NCBI GenBank assembly: GCA_913778505.1
Contig: CAJYWD010000027.1
Location: forward strand, 1-54,825
Source of the DNA: an uncultured Chryseobacterium sp.
GTDB lineage: Bacteria > Bacteroidota > Bacteroidia > Flavobacteriales > Weeksellaceae
Length of the DNA: 54,825 nucleotides
Direction of reading: 5' to 3'
Part shown: positions 17,170 to 27,763 of the stretch, in pieces
Layout of the letters: every line of letters starts with the position of its first letter
How positions within the stretch are numbered: the first letter of the stretch is position 1
Notes under the pieces: model-generated
Database searches by the model: none
Told to the model about the DNA's origin: nothing
Seen by the model: only the letters and a program-made list of their open reading frames with translations
Made by a program: the position numbers and the translations under genes

Positions 17170-19275
17170 TTATTTCAGATTCAAAGAAACACCAAAAAGG
17201 AAGTTAATTCCGGCCTGAGCGAAGTAATATGGTCCACTAAAACCGTTGTTGACATACTTGGTATTGGTGAAATTATTTAACAAGAACCTCAAAGTGACAT
17301 CCTGTTTTTGAAAAGGTAACTTGTAAGAAACATTGAAGTCCGGAACGAAATAGGAATCCAGCTGATTCTCAAGGTTTCCTGTATTATCTAGGAATTGCTT
17401 CCCCACAAATTGCCCGGTAACTCCTAAATTCAAATCCTTAGCAGGCGAATACTGAATATTGGCATTAGTTATGATATTGGGCGAAAATGAAATATCGGTA
17501 TTGCCATAGCTTCTCAAACCATCTTCTGTTTCCGAGTAAAAGTCTTTGTTTTTATTCTCACTAAAAGTTGCATTGGCCGAAACTTGAAGTTGGTCAGTAA
17601 TCTTGGACAAAATTCCCAACTCCAATCCAAGCCGGTAACTTTTCCCGCTGTTTGTTCTAATGAATTCTCCCACGTTATTGATTTGACCATTCAGAACCAA
17701 CTGATTTTTATAATACATATAATATGCGTTTGCGGTCAAAGCTACTTTTCCAATTTGCTTTTCCCAGCCAGCTTCGAAATCGTGAAGCGTTTCCGGCTTG
17801 ACATCTGGATTTGCGAAGAGGTCATCCCTGTTGGGTTCCCGATGCGCGTTGGCGTAAGACACAAACACCTTTCCGTTTTCAAAATTGAAATTGACACCAG
17901 CTTTGGGATTGAAGAAAGTCCATTTTCTGTAAAGGTCTGCACCTTCGCCATCGCCTTGCTGGACAATTTTTGTATCGTAATTGATATTTCTCAGCTGCAA
18001 GTCTGCGAAGAATTCGAATTGATTCAATTTATAAATAGCTTTTGCAAAACCAGACACTTCATTCTTCACCGAATTATTTCGGTAATATTCGTGTTCATCA
18101 ATCTGTGGCAGAAAAACGCCGGTCACATTACCGAAATGCCTGCCATAATACTGGTTGGCAACTGCGCCAAAGTTCAGGTCAAGATTCCCCAACTTGCCGT
18201 ACAATGTGGAAATCACACCATAAAAATCATTGTCCAGCCATTTTTTTCTGATAAAATCTGACGTTTTGATTTCTGTTCCGTTTTCTAAAATATTCGGGAG
18301 ATTATATTTAGAGAATTTTGCACCTTGCTTATAGTTCTCATAATAGCCTTTTCCTTTGGTGTAATGTGCTGTAGTCTCGAGTTTCCATTGGTCGGAAAAT
18401 CTTTGGTTCCATAGTAATTGATAATGATTCTGACGGTAGTTGTCAGTTTCATTATCATAAAACCCAACGATATTTTCCCAGTTGGCATCGTAAATTGCTC
18501 CGGAATAATTAAATCTCGGATTGGTTTCCCAAGTGGCTTTGTCCACCCCATTCCACGCCTGATAGGTTTTTTCTTTCCCGCCAAAAGCCAAAAACCTCAA
18601 CTCTGTATTTTTCTCCTGAAACAAAGCGGAAAAATTGTAAGATTGAAGTTTTGAAAACGCACGGTCTATATAACCATCGGAATTGATGTAGGTATAGCGT
18701 CCCATCAAGGACATTCGGTCTTTCCAAAATTTGCCGGAATTGACCTCAGCGGAATATTTATAGGTATTGAATGACCCATAAGAATCATCCGACCTTACCG
18801 AAAAGGTTTCCGCCGGGTCTCTGGAAATGACATTGACACTGGCACCAAAAGCCGAAACGCCGTTAGATGAAGTTCCCACGCCACGCTGAATCACAATTTG
18901 CGAAGCTGAACTTGTCAGATCCGGAACGTTGACAAAAAATGTTCCCTGCGATTCGGAATCATTGTACGGAACACCATTTAGCATCACGTTAACACTTGTC
19001 CCTGCCGTTCCACGGATGCGGAATCCTGTGTAGCCAATTCCATTCCCTGCATCTGAAGTGGAAACTACGGACATCTGGTTTTTGAGAAGAATCGGTAAAT
19101 CCTGTCCCAGATTTTTGTCGGCAAGCTCTTTGTCAACATTGATGATGGTCTTGGCCACCGGTGTTCTTTTGGTAAATTCTACGGCAGGAATGGATGTGAT
19201 GTTTGTAGAATCCTGCACGGTCTGCGAAAGATAGAAAGGAGCAACCAATACTCCTAAAAAAATAAATCCTTTCAT
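17170..19275 (-). CDS. TonB-dependent outer-membrane receptor, probably for thiamine
   Basis: A 701-residue outer-membrane receptor. A signal peptide (MKGFIFLGVLVAPFYLSQ) is followed by a plug domain at about 45-165 (QDLPILLKNQMSVVSTS, GFRIRGTAGTSVNVMLNGVP, GVSAFGASVNVISRD), then a beta-barrel ending in FGVSLNLK. There is no carboxypeptidase-like N-terminal domain and no SusD partner, so it looks like a small-molecule transporter. A TPP riboswitch lies in its 5' leader, which points to thiamine or a precursor as substrate, by analogy with TPP-controlled OMP-thi receptors in Bacteroides. The barrel itself gives no independent evidence of substrate. Confidence 0.88.
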   Translation of the reverse strand: MKGFIFLGVLVAPFYLSQTVQDSTNITSIPAVEFTKRTPVAKTIINVDKELADKNLGQDLPILLKNQMSVVSTSDAGNGIGYTGFRIRGTAGTSVNVMLNGVPYNDSESQGTFFVNVPDLTSSASQIVIQRGVGTSSNGVSAFGASVNVISRDPAETFSVRSDDSYGSFNTYKYSAEVNSGKFWKDRMSLMGRYTYINSDGYIDRAFSKLQSYNFSALFQEKNTELRFLAFGGKEKTYQAWNGVDKATWETNPRFNYSGAIYDANWENIVGFYDNETDNYRQNHYQLLWNQRFSDQWKLETTAHYTKGKGYYENYKQGAKFSKYNLPNILENGTEIKTSDFIRKKWLDNDFYGVISTLYGKLGNLDLNFGAVANQYYGRHFGNVTGVFLPQIDEHEYYRNNSVKNEVSGFAKAIYKLNQFEFFADLQLRNINYDTKIVQQGDGEGADLYRKWTFFNPKAGVNFNFENGKVFVSYANAHREPNRDDLFANPDVKPETLHDFEAGWEKQIGKVALTANAYYMYYKNQLVLNGQINNVGEFIRTNSGKSYRLGLELGILSKITDQLQVSANATFSENKNKDFYSETEDGLRSYGNTDISFSPNIITNANIQYSPAKDLNLGVTGQFVGKQFLDNTGNLENQLDSYFVPDFNVSYKLPFQKQDVTLRFLLNNFTNTKYVNNGFSGPYYFAQAGINFLFGVSLNLK

Positions 19276-19310
19276 TCTCTTAAATTTTTGTTGTTAAAAT
19301 TTATTGGAAT

Positions 19311-19487
19311 AAAAGGGGCGACTATGTTTATAATTGATAAATCATGATTGATAAGTGATTTTTTATAACGTTATTATGAATCAATTATCGGTTATCATTC
19401 ATCAATTATAAAAATGAATGTTTCCCTAAACTCGTTACAAGTTCCAGGTTCATTGGGTATAATCTCAGCTTTTTACAGCACCCCTTA
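19311..19487 (-). promoter_or_regulatory. TPP riboswitch aptamer and putative expression platform
   Basis: On the minus strand the aptamer (19487-19421) shows the THI-box order: AGGGGTGCT, AAGCTGAGA, TTATACCC, ATGAACCTGGAAC, TTGTAACGAGTT, then AGGGAAA. These are the conserved TPP-binding elements, including CTGAGA, GAACCTG and GGGAA. About 145 bases separate the aptamer from the receptor ATG. In that leader CATTCAT and ATGAATG form a hairpin, and CCCCTT (19318-19313) is complementary to the AAGGGG at the aptamer 5' edge, a possible anti-aptamer. Binding of thiamine pyrophosphate should reduce receptor expression. Confidence 0.85.
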
Positions 19488-19512
19488 AATTTCTGATCGC
19501 GAAATTACAATA

Positions 19513-20196
19513 TTATTTCTTTGTGTACGTATTATAGGCATGATTATTTTGATTAATGTAAAAATAATCGCTACCGTTCATAGAAACTTCGAACAGTCCG
19601 GCCGTCTTCCAGCTCAGATTGCATTTGATATCTTCGTAAATAAAAGGTATGATGACTTCGTTATTTTTATTGATCACTCCAAATTTATCTCCCTGTACCG
19701 CAATGATCATCGGATCTTCCGGGTTACCATCTAAAATACTGAGTTGCTGGTACTGTGGCGTGATAACAAAATCATCGAAAACCTTCGACTCAACATTTTT
19801 TTTACTGATAATGCCATACCGGCCATCTAAAACATACGCATTATACTTTGGAGCCTGATACTCGTAAAAACAGCGTCCCAGATCTTTCTTCTGATACGCA
19901 TACACGCGGCGTCCTTTTTTATCAATGCGGTACGATTTTTCATTCTTTTCCACCGTGGCGTAATCTGCTGAACCGTAATTTCTTACAGCTTCGTTCGGGG
20001 AATTAAGGAGATTGCAATCTTCCGCAAAAAACATAGCAATGTGATACTCAGGTAAAATCACTGTTTTTCCGGACTGGTCTATATAACCACTTTTTTCGTT
20101 GATCTTTATGGGAATAAGTGCCGGAATATGATCAGCCATCTGCGAAGAGGCCAAGAGTCCGAAGCTTACAGTAAATAAGCTCAGTAGTTTTTTCAT
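19513..20196 (-). CDS. Secreted WG-repeat protein
   Basis: A 227-residue protein with signal peptide MKKLLSLFTVSFGLLASSQ. WG-type repeats are visible as SGYIDQSGKTVILPEYH near residue 37, GRYGIISKKN near 125, and KFGVINKNNEVIIPFIYEDI near 180, the last two most canonical. WG repeats form beta-propeller-like modules of unknown binding function, common in secreted Bacteroidetes proteins. The gene lies 21 bases after the DUF2752 gene, probably in one operon, and upstream of the TPP riboswitch on the same strand. Confidence 0.75.
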   Translation of the reverse strand: MKKLLSLFTVSFGLLASSQMADHIPALIPIKINEKSGYIDQSGKTVILPEYHIAMFFAEDCNLLNSPNEAVRNYGSADYATVEKNEKSYRIDKKGRRVYAYQKKDLGRCFYEYQAPKYNAYVLDGRYGIISKKNVESKVFDDFVITPQYQQLSILDGNPEDPMIIAVQGDKFGVINKNNEVIIPFIYEDIKCNLSWKTAGLFEVSMNGSDYFYINQNNHAYNTYTKK

Positions 20197-20217
20197 CGTG
20201 TAATGTGTTTAACTTTC

Positions 20218-20631
20218 TCAGAAAATGGCATGGTATGCAGCCGTATTTCTAAAAAGCGAAAATACTAAAATTATTACGATTAATACAAATAAAGCTTTAC
20301 GACCAAAAAAGATGCCATAGAGATGATTCACCAAAGGATGACTCCTGAAAAAAGATGTAAGAATAAAAAGTATCAATACCGGCAGCAAGAGTATAAACAA
20401 GGGATTGAGAAGGAATGCAGAGCGCCAGTTTCCATGCAGCAGTTCATGAAAGGCACGCTGGACGCCACAGCCTGCACATTCCAAACCTGTTAAACTTTTG
20501 AGAGGGCAGCCAATGAAAAAGAATTCTTTGGATGGATCAAACCAGTAATACACCGCAATAAGAATGGAAAAGATCACCAGAACAGCAATCGGCTTCCAAC
20601 TTATCTTATATAATGATTTGATATTCTTCAT
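20218..20631 (-). CDS. DUF2752 membrane protein
   Basis: A 137-residue protein starting MKNIKSLYKISWKPIAV. Three hydrophobic segments are visible (about 13-30, 70-90 and 112-130). The family signature FFIGCPLKSLTGLECAGCGVQRA, with paired cysteines, lies between the first two; residues HELLHGNW follow. DUF2752 function is unknown. The ATG at 20631 is preferred to an upstream TTG at 20658. First gene of a probable pair with the WG-repeat gene. Confidence 0.8.
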   Translation of the reverse strand: MKNIKSLYKISWKPIAVLVIFSILIAVYYWFDPSKEFFFIGCPLKSLTGLECAGCGVQRAFHELLHGNWRSAFLLNPLFILLLPVLILFILTSFFRSHPLVNHLYGIFFGRKALFVLIVIILVFSLFRNTAAYHAIF

Positions 20632-20757
20632 AATAACAATCTTACCAGCGTGCCACAAAATAAAAATTATTTTGACAAAACACCTGTAAATAGAAAAAAG
20701 AAATACAATTTATTTTAAATCTAAATTATTCTATTCTTATGAAAGTTTTGAATTTCG

Positions 20758-20765
20758 TAAATTTG
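20758..20765 (+). promoter_or_regulatory. -7 box of acnB
   Basis: TAAATTTG matches TAnnTTTG. It would give a leader of about 115 bases that contains the hairpin at 20829-20852. No -33 TTG at normal spacing was found. Confidence 0.4.
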
Positions 20766-20828
20766 GGCGAATTTAACAAGATTAAAATGACTATATGCAA
20801 GAAGTTGATATGATCTGTTGAATTTTAA

Positions 20829-20852
20829 AAGGTCACACCTTGGGTTGACCTT
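20829..20852 (+). promoter_or_regulatory. Perfect inverted repeat in the acnB leader
   Basis: AAGGTCA (20829-20835) and TGACCTT (20846-20852) flank a 10-base loop CACCTTGGGT, ending 34 bases before the acnB ATG. It is followed by CATTTAAAA rather than a U-run, so it is more likely a leader hairpin or protein-binding site than a terminator. Confidence 0.45.
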
Positions 20853-20886
20853 CATTTAAAACAAGAAAGAAAAGAGTTCTAATATT

Positions 20887-23667
20887 ATGAGTATTTATCA
20901 GGATTACATCCAAGAAATCGAAGAAAGAAAAACACAGGGACTTCACCCAAAACCAATTGACAGTGCAGAATTACTAAGCGCAATCATTGATCAGATCAAG
21001 GATCCGGCCAATGACCACAGAGCCGATTCACTTCATTTTTTTATTTACAATACTTTGCCAGGTACAACAAGTGCCGCTGGTGTAAAGGCTAAATTCCTAA
21101 AAGAAATCATCTTAGGTGAATCCGAGTTACTGGAAATTTCTCCAGCCTATGCATTTGAATTATTGTCTCACATGAAAGGCGGACCTTCGATCGAAGTTCT
21201 TCTCGATCTGGCTTTAGGAAATGATGAAACTGTTGCAAAACAGGCTGCTGAAGTTCTTAAAACACAGGTTTTCTTGTATGATGCCGATACTGCCCGTTTG
21301 AAAGAAGCTTACGAATTAGGTAGCCCAATTGCTAAAGATATTTTGGAAAGCTATGCGAAAGCAGAGTTTTTCACCAAACTTCCGGAAGTGCCGGAAGAAA
21401 TCAAAGTGGTGACTTACATCGCTGCGGAAGGTGATATTTCTACCGACTTATTATCTCCGGGAAATCAGGCGCACTCCCGTTCTGACCGTGAATTGCACGG
21501 ACAATGCATGATGTCTCCTGCTCAACAGGAAGAAATCAAAGCACTCCAGACTCAACATCCTGGTGCAAGTGTAATGCTGATCGCAGAAAAAGGAACAATG
21601 GGCGTTGGTTCTTCCCGTATGTCGGGCGTAAACAATGTGGCGCTTTGGACTGGTAAACAGGCAAGTCCGTATGTACCTTTCGTTAACATCGCTCCGATTG
21701 TAGCTGGAACCAACGGTATTTCTCCGATCTTCTTAACAACTGTGGATGTAACCGGAGGTATCGGAATCGACCTTCAGAACTGGGTAAAGAAAACGGACGA
21801 AAACGGAAATCCTGTCCGTAACGAAAACGGCGATATCGTTTTGGAAGAAAAATATTCAGTTGCGACTGGAACGGTTTTGACCATCAATACCAAAGAAAAG
21901 AAATTATACAACGGAGATGTTGAACTGAAAGATATTTCAAAATCTTTCACGCCTCAGAAATTAGAATTTATCAGAGCGGGCGGTTCTTACGCTATCGTTT
22001 TTGGTAAAAAAATCCAGACGTTTGCGGCGAAAACATTAGGAATTACAGCTCCTGCAGTTTTCGCTCCTTCAAAAGAAATTTCTATTGAAGGACAAGGTTT
22101 GACTGCTGTTGAAAAAATCTTCAACAGAAATGCAGTGGGTGTAACGGAAGGTAAATTATTGCACGCTGGTTCTGATGTTAGAGTTGAAGTTAATATCGTT
22201 GGATCTCAGGATACTACTGGTTTAATGACTGCTCAGGAATTGGAATCTATGGCTGCAACGGTAATTTCTCCAATCGTAGACGGAGCTTACCAATCGGGAT
22301 GTCATACGGCTTCAGTTTGGGATAAAAAAGCACAGGCTAATATTCCCAAATTAATGAAATTTATGAACGATTTCGGAGTTATCACAGCCCGTGACCCGAA
22401 GGGCGAATACCACGCAATGACAGACGTTATTCACAAAGTTCTTAACGATATTACGGTGGACGAATGGGCAATCATCATCGGAGGTGACTCTCACACAAGA
22501 ATGTCTAAAGGTGTTGCTTTCGGAGCTGACTCCGGAACTGTAGCTTTGGCTTTAGCAACTGGTGAAGCATCAATGCCTATTCCTGAATCGGTGAAAGTGA
22601 CTTTCAAAGGTCAGATGAAGGAGCATATGGATTTCCGTGATGTGGTTCACGCAACGCAGGCTCAGATGTTGAAGCAATTTGATGGAGAAAATGTGTTCCA
22701 AGGTAGAATTATCGAGGTTCACATCGGAACACTTCCTGCCGACCAGGCGTTTACATTCACAGACTGGACTGCAGAAATGAAAGCCAAAGCTTCTATCTGT
22801 ATCTCGGAAGACGATACTTTGATTCAATCCTTGGAAATTGCGAAAAGCAGAATCCAGATTATGATCGACAAAGGAATGGATAATCATAATCACGTTCTTC
22901 AAGGCTTAATCAATAAAGCCAACAAGAGAATCGAGGAAATCAGAACGGGCGACAAACCGGCTTTAACTCCTGATGCCAATGCAAAATATTACGCCGAAGT
23001 TGTAGTTGACCTTGACCAAATTGTTGAGCCAATGATCGCCGACCCGGATGTTAACAACGAAGATGTTTCGAAGAGATATACGCACGACACCATCAGAGAC
23101 CTTACGTTCTACGGCGGTGAAAAAAAAGTGGATCTTGGTTTCGTAGGTTCTTGTATGGTTCACAAAGGCGACCTTAAAATCGTTTCTCAGATGTTGAGAA
23201 ATCTTGAAAAGCAAAATGGTAAAGTAGAATTCCAGGCTCCATTAGTCGTTGCAGCTCCAACTTATAATATCATTGATGAATTAAAGGCTGAAGGCGACTG
23301 GGAATTATTAGAGAAATATTCAGGTTTCGAATTCAACGATGCAGCTCCGAAAGGCGAAGCAAGAACTCAATATGAAAATATGATGTACTTGGAACGTCCC
23401 GGTTGTAATCTTTGTATGGGTAACCAGGAAAAAGCGGAGAAAGGAGATACGGTTTTAGCAACTTCTACCCGTCTTTTCCAAGGAAGAGTGGTTGAAGATT
23501 CTGAACGTAAAAAAGGAGAATCTTTATTGGCTTCTACTCCGGTGGTTGTATTATCAGCCATTAAAGGGAGAATCCCAAGCATCGAAGAATACAAAGAAGC
23601 GGTTGAAGGAATTGATTTGACGACTTTTGTACCATCGATTAAAGAATTGGTAACGGTTGGTCATTAA
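20887..23667 (+). CDS. acnB: Aconitate hydratase B (bifunctional aconitase/2-methylisocitrate dehydratase)
   Basis: A 926-residue AcnB-type aconitase. The N-terminal HEAT-like domain unique to AcnB begins with YQDYIQEIEERKTQGLHPKPI; the swivel domain follows, then the catalytic domains. The three [4Fe-4S] cysteines are C756 (GSCMVHKGD) and C840/C843 (PGCNLCMGNQ). The enzyme isomerises citrate to isocitrate in the TCA cycle and in many bacteria dehydrates 2-methylcitrate-pathway intermediates. The protein is slightly longer than the E. coli enzyme, mainly through spacing between the first and second cysteines. It is followed by a terminator and then by a second, unrelated-type aconitase. Confidence 0.93.
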   Translation: MSIYQDYIQEIEERKTQGLHPKPIDSAELLSAIIDQIKDPANDHRADSLHFFIYNTLPGTTSAAGVKAKFLKEIILGESELLEISPAYAFELLSHMKGGPSIEVLLDLALGNDETVAKQAAEVLKTQVFLYDADTARLKEAYELGSPIAKDILESYAKAEFFTKLPEVPEEIKVVTYIAAEGDISTDLLSPGNQAHSRSDRELHGQCMMSPAQQEEIKALQTQHPGASVMLIAEKGTMGVGSSRMSGVNNVALWTGKQASPYVPFVNIAPIVAGTNGISPIFLTTVDVTGGIGIDLQNWVKKTDENGNPVRNENGDIVLEEKYSVATGTVLTINTKEKKLYNGDVELKDISKSFTPQKLEFIRAGGSYAIVFGKKIQTFAAKTLGITAPAVFAPSKEISIEGQGLTAVEKIFNRNAVGVTEGKLLHAGSDVRVEVNIVGSQDTTGLMTAQELESMAATVISPIVDGAYQSGCHTASVWDKKAQANIPKLMKFMNDFGVITARDPKGEYHAMTDVIHKVLNDITVDEWAIIIGGDSHTRMSKGVAFGADSGTVALALATGEASMPIPESVKVTFKGQMKEHMDFRDVVHATQAQMLKQFDGENVFQGRIIEVHIGTLPADQAFTFTDWTAEMKAKASICISEDDTLIQSLEIAKSRIQIMIDKGMDNHNHVLQGLINKANKRIEEIRTGDKPALTPDANAKYYAEVVVDLDQIVEPMIADPDVNNEDVSKRYTHDTIRDLTFYGGEKKVDLGFVGSCMVHKGDLKIVSQMLRNLEKQNGKVEFQAPLVVAAPTYNIIDELKAEGDWELLEKYSGFEFNDAAPKGEARTQYENMMYLERPGCNLCMGNQEKAEKGDTVLATSTRLFQGRVVEDSERKKGESLLASTPVVVLSAIKGRIPSIEEYKEAVEGIDLTTFVPSIKELVTVGH

Positions 23668-23695
23668 TTTTCAGGCTAACCTTTAAATATAAAAG

Positions 23696-23727
23696 GAAGA
23701 TTTCGAGAGAAGTCTTCTTTTTTTATT
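23696..23727 (+). terminator. Terminator of acnB
   Basis: GAAGATTTC and GAAGTCTTC form a 9-bp stem (one wobble) around GAGA, followed by TTTTTTT. The rest of the 283-base space before the next gene shows nothing else certain. Confidence 0.8.
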
Positions 23728-23949
23728 TAGAATCTTTCCAATTTTTAGGATACTCCATTATTTTATCATACATCAATCTTATAAAATTCATTTTTTTCTT
23801 AAATTGTTAAGCGTAAACGATTTAATGATAAAACCTCTGTTAATCTTCGCCTTTATACCAATAGGAACAGAATTTGATTAAATTGTGGAACAAAATTTTT
23901 AGCTCATACAGCTGAAAAGGTATTAATTTGAAATAAAACAAATTGAGAT

Positions 23950-26214
<2,265 letters not shown>

Positions 26215-26242
26215 AGTTAGAAATAGCTATTTAATACCATAC

Positions 26243-26280
26243 AAAAACTTCTTGCAATACTGTGAGAAGTTTTTATTTTA
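26243..26280 (+). terminator. Terminator of the mitochondrial-type aconitase gene
   Basis: AAAAACTTCT (26243-26252) pairs with AGAAGTTTTT (26265-26274) around a 12-base loop, followed by ATTTTA. Confidence 0.75.
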
Positions 26281-26307
26281 AAAGTTAAATACTTCAAAAA
26301 TTATATT

Positions 26308-26349
26308 TAACTTTGTTTAAAATTTCACTTATAAGTGAAATTAAATTTG
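26308..26349 (+). promoter_or_regulatory. Promoter and palindromic operator of the TAC module
   Basis: Two -7 boxes, TAACTTTG (26308-26315) and TAAATTTG (26342-26349), flank a perfect 22-bp palindrome at 26321-26342 with half-site AATTTCACTTA. It ends 22 bases before the GTG start of the first gene. A symmetric site at a promoter is what the downstream XRE-type antitoxin would be expected to bind for autorepression. Confidence 0.65.
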
Positions 26350-26364
26350 TTAATTAATTAAATA

Positions 26365-26892
26365 GTGAGTAGATTTGCACACTTGGTTGAGGTAGAACAA
26401 TTTGAAAATGTAAAATATTTTTCGATTGTAATTGCAGACGACCCTTTGGAAGAAGGCGACTCGTTATTTGATCTATTTATTGATAAACAAACCATAGAAA
26501 ACAAAGAAAAGCTCCAACACATATTGGATTGGATTAAACTTATTGGAAACTATAAACACGGAGCAGATGAAAACTTTTTTAGATTTGAAAATGATGCTTC
26601 TGCATTGCCACCAAAAGGCAAAGATAGAGAGCCAAGTTATTTGGAAAACGACCAAAATACACCAAATGATTTAAGACTGTATTGCTTCCGAGCAAATGAG
26701 CATGTTGTTTTTCTTTTTAATGGCGACATAAAAACAACCGCTGTTCCGCAAGATTGCCCCAATGTAAAATCACATTTTGATTTGGCCAACAAACTATCCA
26801 AAAAAATTAATGAACTCTTCGGAAAAGAAATATTATGGAATAATGATTGTTCCGATATTATCGTAGAAGAAGATTTCTTTTTTAATTTATGA
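26365..26892 (+). CDS. Putative HigB/RelE-like toxin of a TAC module
   Basis: A 175-residue protein read from a GTG start; no ATG fits upstream. The C-terminal half has the layout of the HigB/Gp49 branch of RelE-fold toxins: ALPP, then NDLRLYCFRANEHVVFLFNG, DIKT, and a helix NVKSHFDLANKLSKKINELF. The N-terminal 75 residues (FAHLVEVEQFENVKYFSIVI) are an extension. RelE-fold toxins cut mRNA on the ribosome. Its stop overlaps the antitoxin start (ATGA). I recall similar proteins next to XRE genes in other Bacteroidetes. Toxicity is inferred from gene order and weak fold similarity, not from a catalytic motif, so this is a hypothesis. AT-rich compared with the aconitases, suggesting acquisition. 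Confidence 0.6.
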   Translation: MSRFAHLVEVEQFENVKYFSIVIADDPLEEGDSLFDLFIDKQTIENKEKLQHILDWIKLIGNYKHGADENFFRFENDASALPPKGKDREPSYLENDQNTPNDLRLYCFRANEHVVFLFNGDIKTTAVPQDCPNVKSHFDLANKLSKKINELFGKEILWNNDCSDIIVEEDFFFNL

Positions 26893-27296
26893 AAAAATCC
26901 AAACACAACATCTCTAGCTGGTTAAGAGAAAATGCCAATCTAGAAAACACAAGAAGAACAGAAAAAATGTTTGCTCTTGCTTCCCGAATTATTGAAATGA
27001 TGAAGGAACAAGGAATGAACAGAGTTCAACTTGCAGAAAAAATGGGAAAGCAACCTTCAGAAATCAGCAAAATTCTATCTGGTTCGCACAATATTACCAC
27101 CTCTTCTATTTTCGCTATTGAAGAAGCATTAGGAGGAAAAGACGTTTTTGTGGTTTCTGGAAAAAAACAAGATTCAAAAGAAAAAACTAAATATGTTTAT
27201 CTAGAAGTTTATCATTTTGAAAAAACTTCAGAAACAAATTATCAAAAAACAAAAATCCCGAATCTTCCCGATACAATGCAAATAAAAGTGAGCTAA
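26889..27296 (+). CDS. XRE-family antitoxin-like DNA-binding protein with C-terminal extension
   Basis: A 135-residue protein. The helix-turn-helix is at about residues 32-88: RIIEMMKEQGMNRVQLAEKM, then KQPSEISKILSGSHNITTSS, IFAIEEAL. After about residue 95 comes a tail rich in aromatic and beta-forming residues (KYVYLEVYHFEK), not part of the HTH fold. In known toxin-antitoxin-chaperone systems such a tail (the chaperone-addiction segment) makes the antitoxin depend on a SecB-like chaperone, and one is encoded next. Overlaps the upstream gene by 4 bases. Predicted roles: neutralise the toxin and repress the operon at the palindrome 26321-26342. Confidence 0.75.
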   Translation: MKKSKHNISSWLRENANLENTRRTEKMFALASRIIEMMKEQGMNRVQLAEKMGKQPSEISKILSGSHNITTSSIFAIEEALGGKDVFVVSGKKQDSKEKTKYVYLEVYHFEKTSETNYQKTKIPNLPDTMQIKVS

Positions 27297-27298
27297 AA

Positions 27299-27724
27299 AT
27301 GGCTACAAAAGATTTTAATATTAATATTGTCGATTTACAACTTTTTGAAATTGAAGTCGATTCAAATATTTCAATAAATAATTGGAAGCAGGAAACTCTA
27401 CTTTTAAAAATAGGACAAAATATTGCACACAATATAGAAGAAGCGAAAATTAAAATAGAACTTCATATTCGATTAGAATCCAATGAAAGTGTAGACTTTG
27501 CCGAATTCAATATTACATGTTTCTTTACTATTGAGAACTCTAAAAATTATTTAATGGACTTTGAAAACGAAAAAGTTTTCCATCCACAATTAATTACTAC
27601 GCTTTTAAGTATTTCATTTTCTACTTCACGCGGAATTGTTTTTGAAAAACTTAGAAATACAGAATGGAAAGAAACAATTTTGCCAATTATTTCTCCAGTA
27701 AAATTACTTTCAGACGAAGATTAA
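27299..27724 (+). CDS. SecB-like chaperone of a TAC module
   Basis: A 141-residue acidic protein, close to the length of SecB. Its pattern follows the SecB fold: an N-terminal segment (FNINIVDLQLFEIEVD), beta strands IKIELHIRLES and VDFAEFNITCFFTIEN, then the C-terminal STSRGIVFEKL and a final ILPIISPVKLL, matching the position of the RGTFP-LNLAPINF region of SecB. In TAC systems such proteins fold or stabilise the antitoxin rather than serve export. It begins 3 bases after the antitoxin stop and ends at a terminator. This match is from pattern reading; a profile search or structure prediction would decide. Confidence 0.6.
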   Translation: MATKDFNINIVDLQLFEIEVDSNISINNWKQETLLLKIGQNIAHNIEEAKIKIELHIRLESNESVDFAEFNITCFFTIENSKNYLMDFENEKVFHPQLITTLLSISFSTSRGIVFEKLRNTEWKETILPIISPVKLLSDED

Positions 27725-27733
27725 AAAAAATTA

Positions 27734-27763
27734 AAAAGTCTCACAAAATGTGAGACTTTTTTT
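27734..27763. terminator. Bidirectional terminator between the TAC module and the 27762 gene
   Basis: AAAAGTCTCACA (27734-27745) pairs with TGTGAGACTTTT (27749-27760) around AAA, with T-rich tracts on both sides. It serves converging genes and overlaps the stop of the minus-strand gene. Confidence 0.8.
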
